From Devosia chinhatensis (GTDB taxonomy: Bacteria > Pseudomonadota > Alphaproteobacteria > Rhizobiales > Devosiaceae), in the NCBI RefSeq assembly GCF_000969445.1, contig NZ_JZEY01000061.1, positions 1,165,501-1,229,500 of the forward strand: a stretch of 64,000 bases of DNA, written 5' to 3'. A program made the translations under genes and the position numbers. Positions 35,533 through 43,991 of the stretch are shown piece by piece. Positions within the stretch are counted from its first letter, which is position 1. Every line of letters starts with the position of its first letter. Under the pieces are notes generated by a model. The model had not been told where the DNA came from, searched no databases, and saw only the letters and a list, made by a program, of their open reading frames with translations.

Positions 35533-37385
35533 TGACCTATGATCCCGCCTCCGCCAATCCGCTGTTCGGCAACCCGCTCAAAAGCCGTGCCGATGTCGAA
35601 AAGGGCCTGCGCGATCTGTTTGCGCCCTTGCTGCCCTATTTTTCCAAAGGCGGGGCTCGCGTCCGGCTCGATGGCGCCGGCGCCCATTTCGATCGCGCCG
35701 CTGCCGATCTCGAAGGCTTCGCCCGCCCGCTCTGGGGCCTGACGCCGCTGGCCGCCGGGGGCGGCGACTTCGATCATTGGGAAATCTACCGGCAGGGTCT
35801 GGCCAATGGCACCGACCCCGACCATCCCGAATATTGGGGGCAGGTCAATTCGACCGACCAGCGCATGGTGGAACTCGCCGCCATCGGCTTCACCATGAAA
35901 ATGCTGCCCCATCTGGTCTGGGAACCGCTGCCGCAACGGGCAAAGGACAATCTTGCCGCCTATCTCAAGCATGCGCGTCAATTCGACTACGCGCCCAATA
36001 ACTGGAAGTTCTTCCGCATCCTCGTCGATCTGGGCCTCGAGCAATGCGGTGTCGACTTCGACCGCTCGCTGACCGACGCCTATCTCGCGGAGCTGGAGGA
36101 CTTCTACATCGACGACGGCTGGTATCGCGACGGCGCTATCCGCCGCATCGATCATTACATTCCCTTCGCCATGCATTTCTATGGCCTGATCTATGCAAAG
36201 CTCGCCAAGGGCGATGACAAGCGCGTGGCCGACTACAAGGAACGGGCGCGGCTCTTTGCCAAGGACATCCAGCACTGGTTCGACGAGGATGGCGGCACAC
36301 TGGCCTTCGGGCGCAGCCTCACCTATCGCTTCGCCTGCGGCGGCTTCTGGGGTGCGCTGGCCTTTGCCGATGTCGAGGCGCTGCCCTGGGGCGTCGTCAA
36401 GGGCCATTTCATGCGCCACCTGCGCTGGTGGAGCAAGCTGCCGATTGCCGACCGCGATGGCATCCTTTCCATCGGCTATGGCTACCCCAACCTCTTCATG
36501 TCCGAGAGCTACAATTCGGCCGGCTCGCCTTATTGGGCGTTGAAAGCCTTCCTGCCGCTGGCGCTGCCCGAGGACCATCCGTTCTGGACGGCCGAGGAGG
36601 TCGAGGCCGACTTTGACCAGACGCCGGTGCCGCTGCGGCATCCCGGCATGGTCATGCAGCATACCAGGGGCAATGTGGTGGCGCTCTCCAGCGGCCAGCA
36701 GAACTGGCAGATGCGCCACGGCACCGAAAAATATGCCAAGTTCGTCTACTCGAGCCGCTATGGCTTTTCGGTTGAGGTGGACGAGCGGGCCTATCAGTCC
36801 GGCGCCTTCGACGGGGCGCTGGCCTTTTCCGACGACAATCGCCATTACCGTGTCCGCGAGGCGCTCGAAACCGCGCTCATTGCCGAGAACAGCCTGTTTT
36901 CCCGCTGGAAGCCCTGGGAGGATGTCAGCGTTGAAACCTGGCTGGTGCCGCAGGGCGATTGGCACGTGCGCGTCCACCGCATCCGCACGCCAAGGGCCCT
37001 GCACGCCACCGAAGGCGGCTTTGCCATTGCCCGGGCGGACCTCAATGCCGACACCTATATCGACGAGGCGGGCCGCGCGGTCGCCAAGAGCCAGACCGAT
37101 CTCAGCGCCATTGTCGATCTTGCCGGCCAACGCGAGGGGCGGGCTTTCCGCGCTTTGCCGAACACCAATCTCATCGCCTCCAAGACCATCGTGCCGCAAT
37201 TGCGCGGGGCGATTGCAGCCGGCGAAACAATATTGATGACTGCCGCCATGGCCCTGCCCGCGGGGGATGCGGCCGATCGGGCCTTGTCTCATCCCCCCGC
37301 CGCCCCCGACCTCGATCAACTCGAAGCGCTCTTTGCCGAAAAGGGCGTCGAGGTTAGCGCCATCCTGGTGCCGGAGCGGTTCTGA
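35532..37385 (+). CDS. DUF2264 domain protein (possible GH154-type glycoside hydrolase)
   Basis: A 617-residue protein of the DUF2264 family. The N-terminus (NPLFGNPLKSRADVEKGLR) and the alpha/alpha-toroid-like region with FYIDDGWYRDG, FGRSLTYRFACGGFWG and SESYNSAGSPYWALKAFLPL are typical. The C-terminal half looks like a beta-rich domain. As far as I recall, DUF2264 relatives were classified as GH154 exo-glucuronidases, so removal of a terminal uronic acid from an imported oligosaccharide is plausible but unproven. No signal peptide is seen. It is translationally coupled to the ATPase before it and the dehydrogenase after it. Confidence 0.85.
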   Translation: MTYDPASANPLFGNPLKSRADVEKGLRDLFAPLLPYFSKGGARVRLDGAGAHFDRAAADLEGFARPLWGLTPLAAGGGDFDHWEIYRQGLANGTDPDHPEYWGQVNSTDQRMVELAAIGFTMKMLPHLVWEPLPQRAKDNLAAYLKHARQFDYAPNNWKFFRILVDLGLEQCGVDFDRSLTDAYLAELEDFYIDDGWYRDGAIRRIDHYIPFAMHFYGLIYAKLAKGDDKRVADYKERARLFAKDIQHWFDEDGGTLAFGRSLTYRFACGGFWGALAFADVEALPWGVVKGHFMRHLRWWSKLPIADRDGILSIGYGYPNLFMSESYNSAGSPYWALKAFLPLALPEDHPFWTAEEVEADFDQTPVPLRHPGMVMQHTRGNVVALSSGQQNWQMRHGTEKYAKFVYSSRYGFSVEVDERAYQSGAFDGALAFSDDNRHYRVREALETALIAENSLFSRWKPWEDVSVETWLVPQGDWHVRVHRIRTPRALHATEGGFAIARADLNADTYIDEAGRAVAKSQTDLSAIVDLAGQREGRAFRALPNTNLIASKTIVPQLRGAIAAGETILMTAAMALPAGDAADRALSHPPAAPDLDQLEALFAEKGVEVSAILVPERF

Positions 37386-38392
37386 TGCGGCCAAAACTTG
37401 CCTTTGCCCTGAGGGCCGACAAGACGCGGCATGTGTTTGAAGCCGATGCGATGGAGCGCCTGCGGACCTGTTGCGAGGTGATCTCCGAGACACCCATCGA
37501 GAATTTCTCCGACCCGGGCGCGCGAAATGTGCTGGAGGCAGCGGAAATCCTCGTCACCGGCTGGGGCTGTCCCATGCTCACCCCGGACGTGCTGCGAGCC
37601 GCCCCCAATCTGCGGCTGATCGCGCATGCCGCCGGGACGGTGAAGTTCACGGTCGATGCCAGCGCCTATGGGCGAGGCATCCACGTGACCCATGCTGCGG
37701 AAGCCAATGCCGTGCCGGTAGCCGAGTTTACCCTGGCAGCAATTCTCTTTGCCAATAAGCGCACCTTCGAATTGCGCGATCTCTATCGCGCCGATCCGAG
37801 CCGCCGCTCTTCCTATGCTCTCATGGACGCCAATATCGGCAATTTCCGCCGCACCATCGGGCTGGTGGGCGCCTCGCGCATCGGCCGCAAGGTGGCCTCC
37901 ATGCTGGCCGGGTTCGACTTCACCGTCATTCTCTACGATCCCTTCGTGCAGGCGGGCGATCCGGTGACGGACTATGCCGAGCTGGTCGACCTCGACGTGC
38001 TCATGGCCCGCGCCGACCTGGTCTCGGTGCATGCGCCGTCACTGCCCTCGACCCGTGGCATGATCGGCTCGCGACAACTCAAGCTGATGCGGGAAGGCGC
38101 AGGTTTCATCAATACGGCTCGCGGCGCCCTGATCGACGAGGCGGCTCTCTTGGCCGAGTTGCAGACCGGGCGCATCCATGCTGTCATCGACGTCACCGAT
38201 CCCGAAATTCCCGAAGCCGGTTCGCCCTTCTTCGCCCTGCCCAATGTGTTCCTGACGCCGCACATTGCCGGCGCGATCGGCACCGAGCGGGCGCGGCTGG
38301 GGCTGATGGCGGTGGAGGAGGTGGAGCGCTTTGTCCGGGGCGAGCCCATGCTGTACGAGATCGCCCCCGAATTGCTGGAGAGACTGGCGTGA
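37385..38392 (+). CDS. D-2-hydroxyacid dehydrogenase family protein (island B)
   Basis: A 335-residue dehydrogenase. The cofactor motif [15 protein letters not shown] is near residue 157, the catalytic arginine is in [10 protein letters not shown], and the catalytic histidine is in LTPHIAGA near 292. The family reduces 2-keto acids or oxidises 2-hydroxy acids with NAD(P). Its substrate may be an acid released from the imported sugar. It is coupled by TGATG to both neighbours. Confidence 0.9.
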   Translation: MRPKLAFALRADKTRHVFEADAMERLRTCCEVISETPIENFSDPGARNVLEAAEILVTGWGCPMLTPDVLRAAPNLRLIAHAAGTVKFTVDASAYGRGIHVTHAAEANAVPVAEFTLAAILFANKRTFELRDLYRADPSRRSSYALMDANIGNFRRTIGLVGASRIGRKVASMLAGFDFTVILYDPFVQAGDPVTDYAELVDLDVLMARADLVSVHAPSLPSTRGMIGSRQLKLMREGAGFINTARGALIDEAALLAELQTGRIHAVIDVTDPEIPEAGSPFFALPNVFLTPHIAGAIGTERARLGLMAVEEVERFVRGEPMLYEIAPELLERLA

Positions 38393-40068
38393 TGGCGGCG
38401 GGTTCCCCCTCATCCGACGCGGCAGGCGCGGGCGCGATGTCCGATGAGAACCAGGACGACGACGCCTGGCAACAGGCCCGCCTGCAATTTCTCACCTGGG
38501 ATCGCAAGCCGGAACATATCGACAGCGCAGACCATCGGGCGCGGCAGACAGAGCTCTCCACGCGGGCGGGGGCGACATTCCATCCCACGGCCTATGTGGC
38601 CGAGAGGGCGGCGATCTTCACCACACGCCTGGAATTGGGCGCGGAAAGCTGGATCGGGGGACATGCCCTGGTGCGCGGAGATGTATGTTTCGGTGCCCAT
38701 TGCACGGTCAATGCCTATGCCATGATTTCAGGCCAGGTGCGCTGCGGTGATGGCGTGCGCATTGCCAGCCACGCTTCGCTCGTGGGTTTCAACCACGGTT
38801 TCGATGACCCTGACCAGCCGATCTGGACCCAGAAACATGCCACCCGCGGCATCGTCATCGAGGACGATGTGTGGATCGGCGCCAATGCGGTCGTGGTGGA
38901 CGGTGTAACGATCGGGCGCGGCGCCGTGGTCGCGGCCGGCTCGGTGGTCAGCAGGGATGTGCCGCCGCTGGCCATCGTCGGCGGCGTGCCGGCCAGGGTG
39001 CTGCGGTTTCGCGGGCGCAGCCGCACGACTGATGCGCGCACCCAGCTTGAGACGCTGGGCGCGCGGGCACTGGGCCAATATCAGGACGTGCTGGCGCGCA
39101 ACCGGGAGGAGGGCGACTATCTCTCCCGCGAAAGCCATGGTGAGGCGCGCCGGAGCATTCGCCATCTCTGCGACGCCATCGAGATTGCGGCCGGCTTTGG
39201 CAGCGTGCCCGAGGGGCTGGATGTGCCCCGGGCCATTGCCCGCCTGCAGGCGGTGCAGGACCGGCAGACGGGCCTTTTTCCCGATCCCTATCAGCCGCCC
39301 AAGCCGGGCATGGCCCTGCGCGACGACGGGCTGGCCCTCTATAATATCCTTGCCGCCGGCTATGCGCTCGAAGTGCTGGGCAGCCAATTGCTGCATAGGG
39401 TCGAAGCGGTCGAAATTGCGGCGCCCGACCTTTGTCATTGGCTGGAGGGACTGCCCTGGCGAACCCGGGCCTGGGGCGCGGGTGCCGCCGTCGATGCCAT
39501 CGGCACCGCGCTTTATTTCAATGCGCGCTATTTCACCTCCGGCCCGACGCGCGACACGCTGTTCGGCTGGCTGGCCCTGCATCAGGACCGGGCTTCGGGC
39601 CTCTGGGGTGCGCCGACGCGGGAAGAAGGATTGCTGCAGCCGGTCAATGGCTTCTACCGGCTGACGCGCGGCACCTATGCCCAGTTCGGCATTACCGTGC
39701 CCAGCCCGGAAAAAGCCATCGACTCGGTGCTGCTCAATTATCGCAATCATGGTGGATTTTCGGGCGCGACCTACACGGCCTGCAACCTGCTCGACACCAT
39801 CCATCCGCTATGGCTTTGTCTCCGGCAGACCGATCATCGCCGCGCCGAAGCCGAGGACATTGCCTGCCGCGTCATCGCGCGGGCAGGCGAGCGCTGGATC
39901 GACGGGGAAGGTTTCGCCTTTGCCGATGGGCAGGTGGCGGGCCTGCAGGGCACCGAAATGTGGCTCTCGGTGATGCATCTGGCGGCAAGACTGCTCAGGC
40001 TCGAGGGTGATTTCGCCTTCGTGCCCAAAGGCGTGCACCGGACCGAAGCGGTAGGATTGGGAGTGTAG
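38392..40068 (+). CDS. Hexapeptide acyltransferase fused to an alpha/alpha-barrel-like domain
   Basis: A 558-residue two-part protein. Residues about 60-205 are a left-handed beta-helix acyltransferase of the maltose/galactoside O-acetyltransferase type, with [35 protein letters not shown] and [12 protein letters not shown]. Residues about 215-555 are helical, with repeated turns such as [10 protein letters not shown] and [10 protein letters not shown] that recall alpha/alpha toroids of terpene-cyclase or glycosidase type; I do not recognise this half. The fusion is unusual. ATG 38392 was preferred to GTG 38389 because TGATG couples it to the previous gene. A sugar-acylating or deacylation-linked role is inference. 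Confidence 0.78.
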   Translation: MAAGSPSSDAAGAGAMSDENQDDDAWQQARLQFLTWDRKPEHIDSADHRARQTELSTRAGATFHPTAYVAERAAIFTTRLELGAESWIGGHALVRGDVCFGAHCTVNAYAMISGQVRCGDGVRIASHASLVGFNHGFDDPDQPIWTQKHATRGIVIEDDVWIGANAVVVDGVTIGRGAVVAAGSVVSRDVPPLAIVGGVPARVLRFRGRSRTTDARTQLETLGARALGQYQDVLARNREEGDYLSRESHGEARRSIRHLCDAIEIAAGFGSVPEGLDVPRAIARLQAVQDRQTGLFPDPYQPPKPGMALRDDGLALYNILAAGYALEVLGSQLLHRVEAVEIAAPDLCHWLEGLPWRTRAWGAGAAVDAIGTALYFNARYFTSGPTRDTLFGWLALHQDRASGLWGAPTREEGLLQPVNGFYRLTRGTYAQFGITVPSPEKAIDSVLLNYRNHGGFSGATYTACNLLDTIHPLWLCLRQTDHRRAEAEDIACRVIARAGERWIDGEGFAFADGQVAGLQGTEMWLSVMHLAARLLRLEGDFAFVPKGVHRTEAVGLGV

Positions 40069-40069
40069 A

Positions 40070-40717
40070 ATGGCCGACAGGAAAGCGCTCGTCGTCTGGG
40101 GCGGGATGGACTTGCACACGCCCGAGCGCGGGGCCCATGTGGTGCGCGGCCTGCTCGAAGAGGAGGGCTTTGCCGTCACGGTGACGTCCGATTATGACGC
40201 GCTGGGCGCAGAGGATGTGGGCAGCAACGCTCTTGTCGTGCCGGTCATCACCGATGGCACGCTCGCGCCCGAAAAGATGGCCAATCTGATTGCCGCCATT
40301 CGCGCCGGGACGGGGCTTGCCGGCTATCATATGGGCCTGGCGACGAGTTTTCGCGCCTCGGTGCCCTTCCGCTACGCGGCCAGCTGCTACTGGGTGCAGC
40401 ATCCAGGCAATATCCTGACCTATAGGGTCGATGTGACCCGCCCCGATCACCCGATCATGGCCGGAATCGAGAGCTTCGAGCACACCTCCGAGCAATATTA
40501 CCTCAACTACGACCCGGCAGTGGAGGTGCTGGCCACGACGACCTTTTCGGGTGCGGTCCATCCCTGGCGCAAGGATGTGGTCATGCCCGTCGTCTTCACC
40601 ACAACGCATGACAAGGGGCGGGTGTTTTATTCGTCGCTCGGCCACACGGCGGACGAGCTGGACATCCCGCAGGTGCGCACGATTCTCAAACGCGGCCTGC
40701 TCTGGGCGGCGCGCTGA
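40070..40717 (+). CDS. ThuA-like (trehalose utilisation) domain protein
   Basis: A 215-residue protein with the ThuA/glutamine-amidotransferase-like fold: KALVVWGGMDLHTPE, GTGLAGYHMG, SEQYYLNYDP, and a C-terminal GRVFYSSLGHTADEL. ThuA of Sinorhizobium works with the Gfo/Idh enzyme ThuB on 3-keto disaccharides, so this member may handle a keto-sugar in island B. It starts one base after the acyltransferase stop and ends island B, meeting the methyltransferase stop base-to-base. Confidence 0.87.
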   Translation: MADRKALVVWGGMDLHTPERGAHVVRGLLEEEGFAVTVTSDYDALGAEDVGSNALVVPVITDGTLAPEKMANLIAAIRAGTGLAGYHMGLATSFRASVPFRYAASCYWVQHPGNILTYRVDVTRPDHPIMAGIESFEHTSEQYYLNYDPAVEVLATTTFSGAVHPWRKDVVMPVVFTTTHDKGRVFYSSLGHTADELDIPQVRTILKRGLLWAAR

Positions 40718-41434
40718 CTACTGCTGTTGCTGCGCCTGGCGCCGCAGCACTTCGGATTCGGGCAGCGCATCGGCATATTTGAGTTCGCGATTGGCGCGGG
40801 CCCAGAAGGCGGGGTGGACGCGATCGAGCTGGCCCGGCGCGATTGCCACGAGGCCCAGCTGCCCCGCAAGCTCAGACTGCAGATAAAGCACCGCATTCTG
40901 CCGGTACCAGGCCGGTACGGCCTCGTCGGTCCAGAGCGTGGGGCGGATGACGTCGTGCGCACTATATCCCTGCGCGGCAAAGAGCTCGGCCCAATAGCTC
41001 TGCCATTGCTCGTTGACATGACCCACCCCGCCCTGACCGGGAATGGCGGCGCTGAAGAGGACGGCGGGCGCCATGCGCGAAAGATCGGCGACAAAGCTCT
41101 CCGCGCGCCCGGGCGAGAGATGCTCGGCCACTTCGAGCGAGAGCACCAGGTCCACGGCGGGCCCGGCAAAGCCGCGTTCGAGATCGGCCGGCTGGAACTG
41201 GATGCGCGCATTGTCGAGCATGTCGGGACGCACCCATTCCCCCTCCATGCCGAAGGCGAAGTGGGCGCCGGCCTCGAGCGCAGCCGACAGAAACGTTCCG
41301 GTGCCGCAGCCGATATCGGCGATCCTGCCGCGCGCCAGGCCCGGCGGCAGGGCGGCGAGGAGGCGCTGGGCCGCATAGGCGGTGTGGCGGCGCCGTTCGG
41401 CATAAAAGTCGGCGGGATAAAGGTCGGTGCTCAT
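40718..41434 (-). CDS. Class I SAM-dependent methyltransferase
   Basis: A 238-residue methyltransferase. Motif I is IADIGCGTGTFLSAAL near residue 40, and VDLVLSLEVAEHLSPG is the post-II region. The acceptor is unknown. The C-terminus ends in a run of glutamines. The ATG is divergent from the ROK kinase at 41533 (98-base gap), and the stop abuts the ThuA-like stop, so it is likely its own unit. Confidence 0.88.
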   Translation of the reverse strand: MSTDLYPADFYAERRRHTAYAAQRLLAALPPGLARGRIADIGCGTGTFLSAALEAGAHFAFGMEGEWVRPDMLDNARIQFQPADLERGFAGPAVDLVLSLEVAEHLSPGRAESFVADLSRMAPAVLFSAAIPGQGGVGHVNEQWQSYWAELFAAQGYSAHDVIRPTLWTDEAVPAWYRQNAVLYLQSELAGQLGLVAIAPGQLDRVHPAFWARANRELKYADALPESEVLRRQAQQQQ

Positions 41435-41532
41435 GGGCCCATAGTGCCGCGCGCCGGGCTGATGCGCTAGCGGGAAGTGGCGCTTGCCTGCCGGGTATCC
41501 GCCGTCCTAAATGCCCTCAGAAGGGACCCCTC

Positions 41533-42447
41533 ATGCGCACCTGTTTCGATATCGGCGGCACCACGATCAAGGCCGCACGAGCCCCGGGGCCCGACGTCAT
41601 CGAGTCCATCGGGCGCCTGCCGACGCCGCAGCAGGATTTTGCTGCCTTCGCCGCCGCCATGCGTACCCTTATCGCCCAAGGCGGAGCGCCGGCCGGCAGC
41701 CCGGTGGCGATATCGATCACCGGCGTCGTCGACCCCGAGAACGGTCGGGTAAAGGTCGCCAACATTCCCTGCATTGACGGGCGCGCCCTGGGCGATGAGC
41801 TGGCTGAATTGCTGGACCGGCCGGTGCTCGTCGCTAATGACGCCGATTGCTTCGTCCTCGCCGAAGCCCATGCCGGCGCGGGCAAAGGACACCGCGTGGT
41901 GTTCGGCGCGATCCTGGGGACCGGCGTGGGCGGGGGCATCGTTGCCGAGGGCAGGCTGCTGCGCGGGGCGGGCGGGCTCTCGGGAGAATGGGGGCATGGC
42001 ACGATCGTTGCGACCGAAACAAAGGTGCCGCCGCACCATCTGCCCCATTTCGCCTGCGGTTGCGGTCAGTCGGGGTGCCTCGATACGGTCGGTGGCGCGC
42101 GGGGGCTCGAACGGCTGCATCAGCATCTGCATGGCCGGACCCTGGCCAGCACCGAGATCGTCGCGGCTTGGGAACAGGACGAGCCTGACGCGACCGCAAC
42201 CATCGCGCTTTATCTGGAGCTGGTGGCGCAGCCTTTGGCGCTGGTGGTCAACATTATCGGACCCGACATCGTGCCGGTGGGCGGGGGCCTGGGCAATAGC
42301 GCAGCTTTGATCGCCCGGCTCGACGAGCATGTGCGCGGCGCCATCCTGCGGCGGATCGACCGGCCGCTGGTGGTGCCCGCGCAATTGAGCGTCGATGCGG
42401 GCCTGCTCGGCGCTGCAGCCTTGAGCTTTTCGGAGGAGCGAGCATGA
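41533..42447 (+). CDS. ROK-family sugar kinase (N-acetylglucosamine kinase-like)
   Basis: A 304-residue ROK kinase. The ATP-binding DIGGTTIKAA is at the N-terminus, LGTGVGGGIV in the middle, and the catalytic/zinc region GEWGHG plus CGCGQSGCLD near 175-184. The usual ROK consensus ends in Glu after the last Cys; here it is Asp. Length and layout fit GlcNAc, ManNAc or glucose kinases. The GH20 operon downstream makes an amino sugar the favoured substrate. It is coupled to cutC by a four-base overlap. Confidence 0.88.
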   Translation: MRTCFDIGGTTIKAARAPGPDVIESIGRLPTPQQDFAAFAAAMRTLIAQGGAPAGSPVAISITGVVDPENGRVKVANIPCIDGRALGDELAELLDRPVLVANDADCFVLAEAHAGAGKGHRVVFGAILGTGVGGGIVAEGRLLRGAGGLSGEWGHGTIVATETKVPPHHLPHFACGCGQSGCLDTVGGARGLERLHQHLHGRTLASTEIVAAWEQDEPDATATIALYLELVAQPLALVVNIIGPDIVPVGGGLGNSAALIARLDEHVRGAILRRIDRPLVVPAQLSVDAGLLGAAALSFSEERA

Positions 42448-43175
42448 CGCTGCTCGAAATCTGCGTCGATGACGCCGCCGGCCTCGAGGCGGCGCTCGAG
42501 GGCGGGGCGGACCGGGTGGAACTGTGCTCGGTGCTTGAACTGGGTGGGCTGACGCCCAGCCCGGGCCTCGTCGCGCTGGCCGGGCGCGCCAATGTACCGG
42601 TGCGGGCCATGATCCGCCCGCGGCCGGGCGACTTTGTCTTCGGCGAGAGCGATGTCGAGGCCATGCGGGCCGAGATTGCCCATATGCGGGCGGCGGGACT
42701 GGACGGCGTTGTGCTCGGCGCCAGCCGGCCCGACGGGCGGCTCGATCTCGAGGTCCTGGCCATGCTGGCGGCGGAAGCCGGGGGCCTCGGCATGACGCTG
42801 CACCGCGCCATCGATATCGTCCCGGACTGGGAGGAGGCGCTGGAAGCCGCCATTGCGCTGGGCTTTGACACCATCCTCACCTCCGGACGCGCGGCGACGG
42901 CACCGGAGGGGATAAAGGATCTGGAGCGAGCCCTGGCCGTGGCCGGGGACCGGATCGCCATCATGGCCGGCTCGGGCATCGATGCCAGCACCGCCCCGGC
43001 CCTGCTCGACCGCGTGCCGCTTGAGGCGCTGCACGCCTCCTGCGGGGTGCCGGGCGATCCGGCCAGCGCCCCGGCCCGAAGGCTGGGCTTCGAGAGCCCG
43101 GCGCGCCGGGCTACCAGCCGCGACAAGGTGATGGCGCTGCGGGCCGTGCTCGACCGGCGCGCGGTACCTGATTAA
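42444..43175 (+). CDS. cutC: CutC family protein
   Basis: A 243-residue TIM-barrel protein with the CutC signatures LEICVDDAAGLEAALEGGAD, RVELCSVLELGGLTPS, MIRPRPGDF and LHRAIDIV. The family was named for copper homeostasis, but the biochemical role is uncertain; pairing with sugar kinases is common and suggests carbohydrate metabolism. The ATG overlaps the kinase stop (ATGA). The 3' end overlaps the convergent DeoR gene by four bases. Confidence 0.9.
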   Translation: MTLLEICVDDAAGLEAALEGGADRVELCSVLELGGLTPSPGLVALAGRANVPVRAMIRPRPGDFVFGESDVEAMRAEIAHMRAAGLDGVVLGASRPDGRLDLEVLAMLAAEAGGLGMTLHRAIDIVPDWEEALEAAIALGFDTILTSGRAATAPEGIKDLERALAVAGDRIAIMAGSGIDASTAPALLDRVPLEALHASCGVPGDPASAPARRLGFESPARRATSRDKVMALRAVLDRRAVPD

Positions 43176-43936
43176 CTGCCGGTTTCGACCAGCCGCACGC
43201 CGGCCTCTGCGCAAACCTGGCGGATGGAGTCGAGCGGGCAGGTGTCGGTGATGAAGCTGTGTGCCTGCGAGAGATGGCCGATCCGCACCGGCGCGGTGCG
43301 CGTCAGCTTGGTGGAATCGGCGACGAGGATCACGTGGCGCGCATTGGCGATGATGGCCTGCGCCACTTTCACTTCGCGGAAATCGAAATCGAGCAGGGCG
43401 CCGTCCGGGTCGATGGCCGAAACGCCGATCACGGCAAAATCCACCTTGAACTGGCGGATGAAATCCACCGCAGCCTCGCCGACGATGCCGCCATCGGCCG
43501 GACGCACAACGCCGCCTGCAATCACCACTTCCGTACCGGGCACGGCACGCAGGTGATTGGCGACATTGATGTTGTTGGTGATGACCATGAGGCCGCGATG
43601 GCCGGACAGCGCCTGGCTGACCGCTTCGGTTGTCGTGCCGATATTGATAAACAGCGAAGCGTGGTCGGGAATGAGTGCGGCGGCAGCGCGACCAATGGCG
43701 CGCTTCTCGGCCGGGGCGATACCGCGACGGGCTTCGTATTCCACGTTCTCGACCCCCGAAGGGTGCATGGCCCCGCCATGGGTGCGCTTGAGTACGCCCC
43801 GGCCGCAGAGATCGTTGAGATCCTTGCGGATCGTCTGCGGGGTGACACCGAACGCGGCCACGAGCATCTCGACGCTGACGTCGCCATCCTGGCGCGCGCG
43901 CTCGACGATCTTGGCCTGCCGCATCGAAGGGTTCAT
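43172..43936 (-). CDS. DeoR-family transcriptional regulator
   Basis: A 254-residue DeoR/GlpR regulator. The N-terminal helix-turn-helix has VEMLVAAFGVTPQTIRKDLN, and the sensor domain carries the phosphosugar-binding pattern FINIGTTTEAVSQAL and VIGVSAID. I chose the ATG at 43936; the longer GTG frame at 43945 would start inside a perfect palindrome. The ribosome site (AGCAGGTG) lies in one arm of that palindrome. It probably represses itself and neighbouring sugar genes, such as the ROK/cutC pair or the MFS/M81 operon, in response to a sugar phosphate. Confidence 0.9.
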   Translation of the reverse strand: MNPSMRQAKIVERARQDGDVSVEMLVAAFGVTPQTIRKDLNDLCGRGVLKRTHGGAMHPSGVENVEYEARRGIAPAEKRAIGRAAAALIPDHASLFINIGTTTEAVSQALSGHRGLMVITNNINVANHLRAVPGTEVVIAGGVVRPADGGIVGEAAVDFIRQFKVDFAVIGVSAIDPDGALLDFDFREVKVAQAIIANARHVILVADSTKLTRTAPVRIGHLSQAHSFITDTCPLDSIRQVCAEAGVRLVETGS

Positions 43937-43942
43937 TCGGTT

Positions 43943-43979
43943 CACCTGCTTTCGTTTTGTAAATAAACGAAAGCAGGTG
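43943..43979. promoter_or_regulatory. Perfect 15-bp inverted repeat at the DeoR gene start
   Basis: CACCTGCTTTCGTTT and AAACGAAAGCAGGTG flank a 7-base spacer. The TTTCGTTT/AAACGAAA core suits a DeoR-family operator. In RNA it would fold into a 15-bp hairpin that hides the DeoR ribosome site. No T tract follows. Confidence 0.7.
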
Positions 43980-43991
43980 CTTGCGAAAGCG

